Notes: generated by a model not told the origin, from the sequence alone. Positions 1-5,796 are shown, numbered from the stretch's first letter. The stretch is 6,164 nt of DNA from Serpentinimonas sp. (GCA_025458665.1 JALOSG010000157.1:1-6164), one strand, 5' to 3'. Program-made: numbers and translations.

Positions 1-9
1 AGCCCGGGC

Positions 10-16
10 GGAGGAG
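10..16 (+). promoter_or_regulatory. Ribosome binding site of the PEP-CTERM gene
   Basis: GGAGGAG matches the anti-Shine-Dalgarno sequence strongly and lies six bases before the ATG at 23. This fixes the start. The promoter lies outside the window. Confidence 0.85.
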
Positions 17-22
17 CAGAAC

Positions 23-751
23 ATGAAGATTTCTTTCAAACACAGCATGGCCGCTGGCGCCACCGCCCTGGCACTGGTGTGGGGCGCGCAGGCGCAGGCG
101 GCAACGGTTGGGCTGAAGTACGAAGGGGCGGCATACCCTTCTTACCTGTCGTTCAACGTGGCTGGGCCTTCCTACTCCTCGCGCAGCACAGCCGCGGGTG
201 GTTTCGATTTCACGGCTTCAAACCCTTCTGCAGCCCCCGGTGAGCCTTCGCTGAGCGGATCTATTCTGGCGTGGTGTGTCGAATTGACTCAAACGCTGAG
301 CACCACCGGAACCAAGACCTACAGCGCCAACTGGGCAAACAGCCAGGGCTGGTACAGCAGCGTCCAGCAACTGGTGAACATTGCGTACGGTGCGGTACTG
401 GAGAAGGGAACCAACGTGATGTCTGCGGCTTTCCAATTGGCCCTGTGGGAGCTGGTGAGTGGCAAGGCAGACATGAAACTTGGCACCGGTGACTTCCGGG
501 TCACTTCGGGTGACACCACCGCCCGCAATACGGCGCAGGACTGGTTGAAGAAAATAGCGGATGGTGAAGGCAAGGGCCCGTCGGACTACCGGATAGTGCT
601 GCTGCACAACGCCCAGCACCAGGATTTCATCAGCCTCGTACCCACCCCGCTCCCCGGCGCAGCCCTGCTGTTCGCCTCGGCCCTGGGCCTGGGTGGGCTG
701 GCACGCCGTGCCCGTGCGCGCAAAGCTGGCGCCGCGCCCGCAGCGGCCTGA
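23..751 (+). CDS. Secreted PEP-CTERM-type surface protein with a possible thioester-like domain
   Basis: This 242-residue protein has three visible parts. Residues 1-26 form a Sec signal peptide: Lys2/Lys6 and His7, a hydrophobic stretch, and an AQA|A cleavage site after Ala26. Residues 27 to about 204 form an exported domain rich in Ser, Thr, Gly and aromatics. Residues 206-234 form a sorting tail: VPTPLPG, a hydrophobic segment at about 213-227, then an Arg/Lys cluster (228-234). This is the layout of PEP-CTERM/VPLPA-type tails that exosortases recognise and cleave. A nine-residue Ala-rich extension follows the basic cluster, which is slightly unusual. The exported domain holds a single Cys85 in WCVEL and the segment AAFQLALWEL (135-144); this pairing resembles Cys-Gln thioester domains (inference). 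The start is well supported by GGAGGAG at 10-16, six bases before ATG. It converges on the epsA-type regulator, which fits an exopolysaccharide/exosortase setting. The exact function is unknown; class assignment is firm, thioester chemistry is not. Confidence 0.85.
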   Translation: MKISFKHSMAAGATALALVWGAQAQAATVGLKYEGAAYPSYLSFNVAGPSYSSRSTAAGGFDFTASNPSAAPGEPSLSGSILAWCVELTQTLSTTGTKTYSANWANSQGWYSSVQQLVNIAYGAVLEKGTNVMSAAFQLALWELVSGKADMKLGTGDFRVTSGDTTARNTAQDWLKKIADGEGKGPSDYRIVLLHNAQHQDFISLVPTPLPGAALLFASALGLGGLARRARARKAGAAPAAA

Positions 752-762
752 GTAATCTGCGC

Positions 763-788
763 CGGCCTGAACAGCCCGTTCAGCGCCG
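763..788. terminator. Hairpin at the convergent gene junction, possible bidirectional terminator
   Basis: The arms CTGAAC (767-772) and GTTCAG (778-783) pair perfectly around the five-base loop AGCCC. Allowing one bulged C at 784, the stem extends by CGGC (763-766) with GCCG (785-788), giving about ten base pairs. It sits between the stop codon of the PEP-CTERM gene (749-751) and covers the stop of the convergent regulator gene (780-782). No T-run follows on either strand, so it is not a canonical intrinsic terminator. It could be a 3'-end stabilising stem or a two-way transcript barrier. Confidence 0.4.
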
Positions 789-1619
789 CGCGCTGGCCGA
801 CAGGTCGGCCATTTTCGAGACCGCCTGCGCCCGGTTCACCACGTTGAGCTTCTTGAAGATGCGCTTGACGTGGTTTTTCACTGTGAAGGCACTGATGTCC
901 AGGATCATCCCGATTTCCTGGTTCGTCTTGCCCGCGCGCACCCACTCCATGATGTCCTGTTCCCGCGAGCTCAGCCCGAGTTCGTCGTTGGCCAGGGTGT
1001 CGGCTTCGGCGCTGGCGCCCGGGTTGGCCAGCAGCGTGGCGGGCGCGGCGCTGGCCGTCTGAGCCGCCTGCAGGTATTGGGCAGGCAGATGCGCCACCTG
1101 GCGGAACGCTGCATCCACATACGGAAGCAGGTAGCGCAGCAGGTTGCAGGACTTGGGTTCACCCAGCGGTTCCGGGCCCAGGAAGATGTACAGGCAGTCG
1201 TGGCGCCCGCGCTGGTCCTTGATGCCGTGCACCAGCGCCGAGGGCATGCACCGCAAGGTGTCCACCAACTCGTGGTTGCTGCGGATGTGGCTGCTGAAGC
1301 CGTAGCTGCCTACCACGGCGCATGGCGCGTGGTTGCATTGCTTCCAGTAGGTGAAAAGCTCCACCACCATGGGCAGCAGAGCGCCGTCGTCCAGGTCGTC
1401 GGTGCGCAGGCCGGGCAGAGGCGAAACCACGTCGTAGCTCACCAGACCCAGGGAAAAGTCGCCCCAGGCGGCAATCACGATATCGTGCGGCAGCATTTCC
1501 TGCACGCTCAGCTGCAACCACTTCAGCAGCTCCAGGTGGCTGCGAACGGACAGGGAAGCATCGACCGCCTGCAACAGGCGGTTCAAATCTCCCAAAGAAA
1601 AACTGTCCGAGAACTTCAT
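780..1619 (-). CDS. epsA: EpsA-type LuxR-family transcriptional regulator of exopolysaccharide synthesis
   Basis: This 279-residue regulator has an N-terminal sensor-like region (about 25-175) and a C-terminal LuxR/GerE helix-turn-helix (about 214-272). The latter shows LSSREQDIMEWV at 216-227, then NQEIGMIL and the recognition-helix region SAFTVKNHVKRIFKKL ending near 258. The N-terminal part has LLKWLQ, LPHDIVIAAWGDF and VVSPLPGLRT. I recognise this pattern from the PEP-CTERM/exosortase-linked EpsA family named after the methanolan exopolysaccharide regulator of Methylobacillus. There is no typical autoinducer-domain signature and no receiver aspartate pattern, so its signal is unknown. A low-complexity Ala-rich linker (about 184-208) joins the halves. 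The gene is divergent from the cyclic-nucleotide-fold/manC/galE set and convergent with the PEP-CTERM gene, so it may control either or both. The start codon at 1617-1619 is preceded by a close AGGA. Family call is confident; targets are inferred. Confidence 0.85.
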   Translation of the reverse strand: MKFSDSFSLGDLNRLLQAVDASLSVRSHLELLKWLQLSVQEMLPHDIVIAAWGDFSLGLVSYDVVSPLPGLRTDDLDDGALLPMVVELFTYWKQCNHAPCAVVGSYGFSSHIRSNHELVDTLRCMPSALVHGIKDQRGRHDCLYIFLGPEPLGEPKSCNLLRYLLPYVDAAFRQVAHLPAQYLQAAQTASAAPATLLANPGASAEADTLANDELGLSSREQDIMEWVRAGKTNQEIGMILDISAFTVKNHVKRIFKKLNVVNRAQAVSKMADLSASARR

Positions 1620-1670
1620 GGATTCCTACCCCGCCCTCTCTACGGGGCATACAGCGAAGTCAGCCGGCGA

Positions 1671-1676
1671 AGTATA
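1671..1676 (-). promoter_or_regulatory. Candidate -10 element for epsA
   Basis: On the minus strand this reads TATACT, five of six matches to the sigma-70 -10 consensus. The best partner 18 bases upstream is TTCCGA (1695-1700 read on the minus strand), only three of six matches, so the promoter may need an activator. Transcription would start near 1664, leaving a leader of about 45 bases before the start codon at 1619. Confidence 0.4.
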
Positions 1677-1695
1677 GGTTCAATGGGGCTAATCT

Positions 1696-1724
1696 CGGAA
1701 ACTTCCTATCATTTCCGGGGTTCC
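1696..1724. promoter_or_regulatory. Possible operator with repeated GGAA/TTCC boxes between divergent genes
   Basis: CGGAAA (1696-1701) and TTTCCG (1712-1717) form a perfect inverted repeat with a ten-base spacer. Their centres are 16 bases apart. Additional TTCC boxes lie at 1703-1706 and 1721-1724. The block lies between the candidate -10 elements of the two divergent genes and overlaps the position of both weak -35 elements, as expected of a shared operator. EpsA itself is a plausible binder, but nothing in the sequence shows which protein binds. Confidence 0.35.
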
Positions 1725-1742
1725 AAAACGGGCCAGCGGGGG

Positions 1743-1748
1743 TATCAT
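1743..1748 (+). promoter_or_regulatory. Candidate -10 element for the cyclic-nucleotide-fold/manC/galE set
   Basis: TATCAT matches five of six bases of the sigma-70 -10 consensus. The -35 position 16 bases upstream carries TTCCAA, a poor match. Transcription would start near 1755, leaving a leader of only about 16 bases before the ATG at 1771. A second TATCAT copy lies at 1707-1712, so the exact promoter is uncertain. Confidence 0.35.
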
Positions 1749-1770
1749 CGTTACAACACTTGCCTGCCTT

Positions 1771-2313
1771 ATGAACCACCTACAAGTCCGGCTACCTCAG
1801 GAGTTCCAATGCCTCGGCAGCGCTCGGGACTTTGCCGAGGACATCCACGAGATCTTCTCGGCGGTACCGTTGCTGCAGGCGCTGGACATGAACGAGACAG
1901 CGTTGCTGTGCAACTTCATGGTGTGCTACTCCGCGCCCAGGGGGACCGAGCTCCTCACCGAAGGTGGCAAGGGCGACTTCATGATCTTCCTGCTCACCGG
2001 CACCGCCGAAATGGTGCTGACCGACGACTACGGCAGCCGCCACCGCGTGGCCTTGCTGGGTCCGGGCGTACCCGCAGGGCATATGTCCATGATCACGGGG
2101 CGGCCCCGCAGCAGCAGCTGTGTGGCCATGGACCCGGTCGATGTGGTGGTGCTGTCCCGCCAGGCTTTCAACGACATTCTGGTCACGCTACCCCGGTTGG
2201 GCAACAAGCTCATGCTGGTGATGCTGCACGGCCTCTCCGAGCGCCTGCAGGTGGCGCACCAGCAGCTGGTGTACGACATGCCGCCGGCCACTTCCCCCAT
2301 GCCCCTGCGCTGA
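1771..2313 (+). CDS. Stand-alone cyclic nucleotide-binding-fold protein without DNA-binding domain
   Basis: This 180-residue protein has one Crp/Fnr-type cyclic-nucleotide-binding fold at about residues 30-135. Visible parts are the entry helix and strand (IFSAVPLLQALD), the Pro-Arg-Gly turn and LLTEGGKGDFMIFLLTGTAE (57-80), and the phosphate-cassette region at 96-117. The C-terminal part (136-180) has one long helix and a Pro-rich end. There is no helix-turn-helix, and the length is well short of the roughly 210-230 residues usual for CRP/FNR. The cassette glutamate of cAMP-binding proteins is replaced: the equivalent GE reads GH (103-104), while the Arg-Ser pair is kept (R113, S114). Binding of ordinary cAMP is therefore doubtful; another ligand or a protein-protein role is possible. 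No in-frame ATG, GTG or TTG lies between the upstream stop (1690-1692) and 1771, and no Shine-Dalgarno sequence is visible, so 1771 is chosen by default. It precedes manC by 49 bases and is probably cotranscribed. Confidence 0.75.
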   Translation: MNHLQVRLPQEFQCLGSARDFAEDIHEIFSAVPLLQALDMNETALLCNFMVCYSAPRGTELLTEGGKGDFMIFLLTGTAEMVLTDDYGSRHRVALLGPGVPAGHMSMITGRPRSSSCVAMDPVDVVVLSRQAFNDILVTLPRLGNKLMLVMLHGLSERLQVAHQQLVYDMPPATSPMPLR

Positions 2314-2328
2314 ACCGGTCTGCCGGTT
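2313..2328 (+). repeat. Perfect hairpin directly after the cyclic-nucleotide-fold gene
   Basis: AACCGG (2313-2318) and CCGGTT (2323-2328) pair around the four-base loop TCTG, starting at the last base of the stop codon. No T-run follows, so it is unlikely to end transcription. It may mark an intercistronic processing or stability site. Confidence 0.4.
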
Positions 2329-2336
2329 GGGCCGCG

Positions 2337-2353
2337 TCAGGGCTCTCCCCTGA
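2337..2353 (+). promoter_or_regulatory. Hairpin reaching into the manC ribosome binding site
   Basis: TCAGGG (2337-2342) and CCCTGA (2348-2353) form a perfect six-base-pair stem with loop CTCTC. The last two bases of the right arm are the first two of the GAGGAA Shine-Dalgarno sequence of manC. In RNA this stem could partly hide the ribosome binding site. Confidence 0.35.
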
Positions 2354-2357
2354 GGAA
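2352..2357 (+). promoter_or_regulatory. Ribosome binding site of manC
   Basis: GAGGAA ends five bases before the ATG at 2363 and settles the manC start. Its first two bases belong to the 3' arm of the preceding hairpin. Confidence 0.75.
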
Positions 2358-2362
2358 CACCC

Positions 2363-3811
2363 ATGCCCCTGATTCCCGTCATCATGGCCGGAGGCTCCGG
2401 CAGCCGCCTCTGGCCCATGTCCCGCGAGCTCAAGCCCAAGCAGTTCCTGCCGCTGGTGGATGGCGGCCACTCCATGTTGCAGGCCACCGTACAGCGTGTG
2501 CAAGGGCTGCCCTGCACCGGCCTGACCGTGATTTGCAACGAAGAGCACCGGTTTCTGGCCGCCGAGCAACTGCGTGTGCCACAGGCTTCCCCGAACCCAT
2601 CTCAAGTCTCTGCCCCCACCATCCTGCTCGAACCGGTGGGGCGCAACACCGCACCAGCCATAGCAGTGGCCGCTTTCCAGGCCCTGAAAACTGCGCCCGA
2701 TGCGATGTTGCTGGTGCTGGCCGCCGACCACCTCATTCAGGATGTGGCTGCGTTCCACGCCGCCGTGCAGGCGGCCATGCCGCTGGCGGCTGCGGGCAAA
2801 CTGGTGACCTTTGGCGTGGTGCCCACCCACCCTGAAACCGGCTATGGCTACGTGGAGCGCGGTGAGCCCCTGGGCCCCGGCGGCTACGCCGTGCAACGCT
2901 TTGTGGAAAAGCCCGATGCCGCCACCGCCCAGGCCTACCTGGACAGCGGCCGTTACTTCTGGAACAGCGGCATGTTCCTGGTGGGCGCCCAGCGTTACCT
3001 GGACGAACTGCAGCGCTGGCGCCCCGACATGGTGGAGCCCTGCCGGCAAGCCGTGGCACAGGCGGTGCCCGACCTGGACTTTGTGCGCCTGCACCGCGCC
3101 GCCTTCGAAGCCTGCCCCGCCGACTCGGTGGACTACGCCGTGATGGAGAAAACCGCCGATGCCGCCATGGTCCCGCTGGATGCGGGCTGGAGCGACGTGG
3201 GCTCCTGGCGGGCGCTGTGGGAAGTCAGCCCGCAGGATGCGCTGGGCAACGCCTGGCGCGGCGATGTGCTGGGCCACGGTTGCAGCAACACGCTGGTGCA
3301 GGCCGAAAGCCGGCTGGTGGCCATGGTGGGTGTGCAGGACATGGTGGTGGTGGAAACCCCCGACGCGGTGCTGGTGGCGCACAAAGACCGCGTGCAGGAA
3401 GTCAAGCAGATCGTGGAGCAACTGCGCAGTGCCCAGCGCACCGAACACCTGAACCACCGCGAGGTGTACCGCCCCTGGGGCATGTACGACTCCATCGACC
3501 ACGGCGCCCGCTACCAGGTCAAGCGCATTACGGTGAAGCCGGGTGCCAAGCTGTCGGTGCAAATGCACCACCACCGCGCGGAACACTGGATTGTGGTGAG
3601 CGGAACCGCCAAGGTCACCAACGGAGACCAGACCCTGCTGATCTCCGAGAACCAGTCCACCTACATCCCCGTGGGCCAGATCCACGCGCTAGAAAACCCG
3701 GGCGTCATCCCGCTGGAGCTCATCGAAGTCCAGTCGGGCAGCTACCTGGGTGAAGACGACATCGTGCGGTTTGAAGACCGTTACGGGCGCGCCGGCAAGG
3801 ACGCTGCATGA
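2363..3811 (+). CDS. manC: Mannose-1-phosphate guanylyltransferase / mannose-6-phosphate isomerase
   Basis: This 482-residue bifunctional cytosolic enzyme isomerises fructose-6-phosphate to mannose-6-phosphate and makes GDP-mannose from mannose-1-phosphate and GTP. The length is normal for the type II ManC/AlgA/CpsB family. The N-terminal nucleotidyltransferase shows the signature GGSGSRLWPMSR (10-21) with KPKQFL (24-29), then ADHLI (121-125), ETGYGYV (158-164), FVEKP (180-184), NSGMF (201-205) and WSDVGSW (276-282). The C-terminal cupin isomerase domain (about 360-475) shows RPWGMYD (370-376), metal-ligand histidines in QMHHHRAEHW (400-409) and H441. All expected key motifs are present, so both activities are likely intact. 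The start is supported by the GAGGAA ribosome binding site. It overlaps galE by four bases and follows the cyclic-nucleotide-fold gene. No phosphomannomutase is in the window, so that step is encoded elsewhere. GDP-mannose would feed exopolysaccharide, capsule or lipopolysaccharide; EpsA next door favours exopolysaccharide. algA or cpsB would be equally valid names. Confidence 0.95.
   Translation: MPLIPVIMAGGSGSRLWPMSRELKPKQFLPLVDGGHSMLQATVQRVQGLPCTGLTVICNEEHRFLAAEQLRVPQASPNPSQVSAPTILLEPVGRNTAPAIAVAAFQALKTAPDAMLLVLAADHLIQDVAAFHAAVQAAMPLAAAGKLVTFGVVPTHPETGYGYVERGEPLGPGGYAVQRFVEKPDAATAQAYLDSGRYFWNSGMFLVGAQRYLDELQRWRPDMVEPCRQAVAQAVPDLDFVRLHRAAFEACPADSVDYAVMEKTADAAMVPLDAGWSDVGSWRALWEVSPQDALGNAWRGDVLGHGCSNTLVQAESRLVAMVGVQDMVVVETPDAVLVAHKDRVQEVKQIVEQLRSAQRTEHLNHREVYRPWGMYDSIDHGARYQVKRITVKPGAKLSVQMHHHRAEHWIVVSGTAKVTNGDQTLLISENQSTYIPVGQIHALENPGVIPLELIEVQSGSYLGEDDIVRFEDRYGRAGKDAA
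3797..3801 (+). promoter_or_regulatory. Ribosome binding site of galE inside manC
   Basis: AAGGA lies six bases before the galE ATG at 3808, inside the last codons of manC. With the ATGA stop/start overlap this suggests translational coupling. Confidence 0.7.
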
Positions 3812-4812
3812 GCGCGCCACCCACGGTGCTGGTGGTGGGCGGGGCCGGTTACATCGGCTCCCACATGGTGTGGCTGCTGGGCCAGCGGGGCGTGAACGTG
3901 GTCACCCTCGACGACCTCTCCAGCGGCCACGCCGATGCCGTGACCAGTGGCCGCCTGGAGCGCGGTGACATGGCGGACCGCGCCCTGCTCGACCGGATTT
4001 TTTCCAGCCAGCCGGTGGACGCGGTGATGCACTTTGCCTCCTTCATCCAGGTGGGTGAGTCGGTGGAGCAGCCTGCGCGCTACTACCGCAACAACGTGCT
4101 GCGCACCCTCGATCTGCTGGACGCCATGCGCGCGCACGGGGTGAAGCACTTCATCTTCTCGTCCACTGCGGCGGTGTTTGGTGAGCCGGCTTACACCCCC
4201 ATCGACGAACGCCACCCGCAGCAACCCATCAACCCCTACGGGCGCACCAAGTGGATGGTGGAACAGGTGCTGGCCGACTACGACCGCGCCTATGGCTTGC
4301 GTTCGGTGTGCCTGCGGTATTTCAACGCCGCCGGCGCGCACCCGGACGGGCTGCTGGGCGAACGCCACGACCCCGAAACCCACCTGATTCCGCTGGTGCT
4401 GCAGGCCGCCTCGGGGCGGCGGGCCGGCATCAAGGTGTTCGGGCAGGACTACGACACGCCCGACGGGACCTGCATCCGCGATTACATCCACGTCATGGAC
4501 CTGGCAGAGGCCCACTGGCTGGCCCTGCAGCGCCTCTTGCAGGGCGGCGCGTCTGGGGTGTTCAACCTGGGCAATGGCGGTGGCTATTCCGTGCAGCAGG
4601 TCATCGACGTGGCCCGGGCGCACACCGGGCGCGAGATTGCGCTGGAGTACGCACCCCGCCGGCCCGGCGATCCGGCCCGGCTGGTGGCCGACGCCACCCT
4701 GGCCCGCCAGGAACTGGGCTGGGTACCGCAGTACCCGGATCTGGCCACACTGGTGGCCCACGCCTGGCGCTGGGAACAGCGTTGCGCGTCGGCGTCGGCG
4801 CCTCGCACCTAG
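3808..4812 (+). CDS. galE: UDP-glucose 4-epimerase
   Basis: This 334-residue enzyme of the extended short-chain dehydrogenase family interconverts UDP-glucose and UDP-galactose, using tightly bound NAD. The Rossmann fingerprint is GGAGYIG (11-17), followed by D35 and D36 at the end of the second strand as ribose contact candidates, and LSSGH (37-41). The catalytic pair is in the YGRTK motif, Tyr144 and Lys148. The third residue of the FSST segment (Thr120) takes the place of the usual catalytic Ser/Thr. RYFNAAGAHPDG (170-181) and RDYIHVMDLAEAH (224-236) are characteristic of GalE. The length matches bacterial GalE/ExoB. The start overlaps the manC stop as ATGA with AAGGA upstream. UDP-galactose made here, together with GDP-mannose from ManC, points to a galactose- and mannose-containing (or mannose-derived) polysaccharide. 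Some relatives epimerise UDP-N-acetyl sugars or UDP-glucuronate, and sequence alone does not exclude this. Confidence 0.93.
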   Translation: MSAPPTVLVVGGAGYIGSHMVWLLGQRGVNVVTLDDLSSGHADAVTSGRLERGDMADRALLDRIFSSQPVDAVMHFASFIQVGESVEQPARYYRNNVLRTLDLLDAMRAHGVKHFIFSSTAAVFGEPAYTPIDERHPQQPINPYGRTKWMVEQVLADYDRAYGLRSVCLRYFNAAGAHPDGLLGERHDPETHLIPLVLQAASGRRAGIKVFGQDYDTPDGTCIRDYIHVMDLAEAHWLALQRLLQGGASGVFNLGNGGGYSVQQVIDVARAHTGREIALEYAPRRPGDPARLVADATLARQELGWVPQYPDLATLVAHAWRWEQRCASASAPRT

Positions 4813-4824
4813 CCTGCCGCGCTG

Positions 4825-4861
4825 CGGGCCGGTAGCCTTCACTTACAAAAAGCCCGGCCCG
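4825..4861. terminator. Weak long-loop hairpin after galE
   Basis: CGGGCCGG (4825-4832) and CCGGCCCG (4854-4861) pair over eight bases, but with a 21-base loop and no T-run on the plus strand. It is the only stem seen just downstream of galE and may mark the transcript end. Support is weak. Confidence 0.2.
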
Positions 4862-4908
4862 GAAACATCTCCTGACGCCCGGGGGGAGGTGTGTGCCGCG
4901 ACCTGCGG

Positions 4909-4917
4909 TGCTAAACT
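4909..4917 (+). promoter_or_regulatory. Candidate extended -10 promoter for the HDOD gene
   Basis: TGCTAAACT is an extended -10 (TG, one base, TAAACT). No good -35 is found at 16-18 bases upstream, as is common with extended -10 promoters. Transcription would start near 4924, upstream of all likely start codons of the HDOD gene. Confidence 0.4.
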
Positions 4918-4975
4918 GATTCTGATAGGTTTTTGCGCATTTCTAGCCATGCGGGGCTACAGCCCGCCAAAGACC

Positions 4976-5761
4976 ATGTACGACCACACTGCGTTGATGA
5001 GCCATGTGGAGCAGGATTTGCTGGAGGGGGGCGTTGCGGTTTTTCCCACCAGCTTCCAGCTGAGTCTGTCCATACGCTCTGCACTGAACCGGCCCAATGT
5101 CCATGTGGCCGACGTGGCCCGGCTCATCGAGGCCGAGCCGCTGGTGGCCGCCAAACTGATCCAGCTTTCCAACTCCGTGGCGTTCAATCCCCTGGGCCGC
5201 ACGGTTTACGGGGTGGAGCAGGGGATTGCGCGGGTCGGGTTCGATGCCACGCGCTCCCTGGCTATTTCGGTGGCAGTGAACCAGATCCGGTCCATGCCTT
5301 CGATGATGGCCATCGCAGACATCACGGAGGCCGCATGGCGCCGCAGTGTGCACGTGGCGGCTCTGGTCCGCGAACTGGCGCGGCTGGAGGGCGGGGCTTC
5401 GCCGGAGCAAGGCATGCTCTGCGGCCTGGTCTCCGAGCTGGGCCTGTTCTTCCTGGTGCACCGCGCCGTGGGACTGCCTGCCTATGCCCACGACCGGGCC
5501 ATGCTCAAAGACCTGGTCCGCCAGCATGCCGGCACCGTGCTTCCGTCCTTGCTGGGATCGCTGGGCGTGCCCCATGAAATCGTCATGGCCTTGCGCTCCC
5601 GGCCCGCACCGCCAGGCAGCGAGGCCATGCACCTGCAGGCATTCATGCGGGAAGCACTGCGGCTGATGTCCCTGCCCAGCCCCGTCCCGGCCACCGAGCC
5701 GCGTGCCGAGTGGCTGCTCTCTGTGCAGGCCCGGGTGGACGAAATCCGCCACGCGTTCTGA
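4976..5761 (+). CDS. HDOD-domain signalling protein
   Basis: From the chosen start this is a 261-residue cytosolic protein with an HDOD domain over about residues 18-215. Visible hallmarks are FPTSFQLSLSIRSALN (23-38), EAEPLVAAKLIQLSNS (52-67, the conserved HDOD core) and GVEQGIARVGFDATRSLAISVA (79-100). H126 in SVHVAALVRELA is the usual first histidine. The His-Asp pair of true HD phosphohydrolases is absent: the equivalent of GLLHDIG reads GLVSELG (150-156), as expected of HDOD proteins, which act as non-catalytic signalling scaffolds. The family is associated with c-di-GMP signalling, chemotaxis and stress control; its partner here is unknown. No clear Shine-Dalgarno sequence marks the start. 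ATG at 4976 is chosen because homologues, as I recall them, begin about ten residues before the VEQDL segment. ATG at 4949 and 4997 are alternatives. It seems to be transcribed alone, 163 bases after galE, and its link to the polysaccharide genes is only positional. Confidence 0.8.
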   Translation: MYDHTALMSHVEQDLLEGGVAVFPTSFQLSLSIRSALNRPNVHVADVARLIEAEPLVAAKLIQLSNSVAFNPLGRTVYGVEQGIARVGFDATRSLAISVAVNQIRSMPSMMAIADITEAAWRRSVHVAALVRELARLEGGASPEQGMLCGLVSELGLFFLVHRAVGLPAYAHDRAMLKDLVRQHAGTVLPSLLGSLGVPHEIVMALRSRPAPPGSEAMHLQAFMREALRLMSLPSPVPATEPRAEWLLSVQARVDEIRHAF

Positions 5762-5796
5762 GCGCTTGCCCGCCTCTGGATCGACCTGCACATAGG

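Noticed and set aside
1620..1770. Sigma-54 promoter (GG-N10-GC type), which some PEP-CTERM-related genes use
   Set aside because: No convincing -24/-12 element was found in the divergent region.
1798..1811. CAGGAG followed by ATG at 1809, looking like an ideal ribosome binding site and start
   Set aside because: The frame is shifted relative to the cyclic-nucleotide-fold protein and encodes an Arg/His-rich shadow.
870..2372. A 500-codon open frame on the plus strand, antisense to epsA and running through the cyclic-nucleotide-fold gene
   Set aside because: Its translation is low-complexity, rich in Gln, His, Arg, Gly and Ala, matches no recognisable fold, and is explained by high GC bias opposite and out of frame with well-supported genes.
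2210..3685. A 491-codon open frame on the minus strand opposite manC
   Set aside because: The His/Gly/Val/Gln-rich translation is typical of the antisense of GC-rich genes, and manC has all family motifs on the other strand.
3781..4842. A 353-codon open frame on the minus strand opposite galE
   Set aside because: It is the antisense shadow of galE, with no domain signature and no ribosome binding site.
4889..4895. GTG start for the HDOD gene next to the GGGGGGAG purine run at 4881-4888
   Set aside because: The purine run directly abuts the GTG, leaving no spacing, and the start would lie upstream of the likely promoter -10.
4574..4975. In-frame extension of the HDOD gene back into galE, which would suggest a longer or fused protein
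   Set aside because: The upstream codons overlap galE in another frame, encode Pro/Trp/Arg-rich nonsense-like sequence, and a candidate promoter lies between. The HDOD homology begins after 4976.
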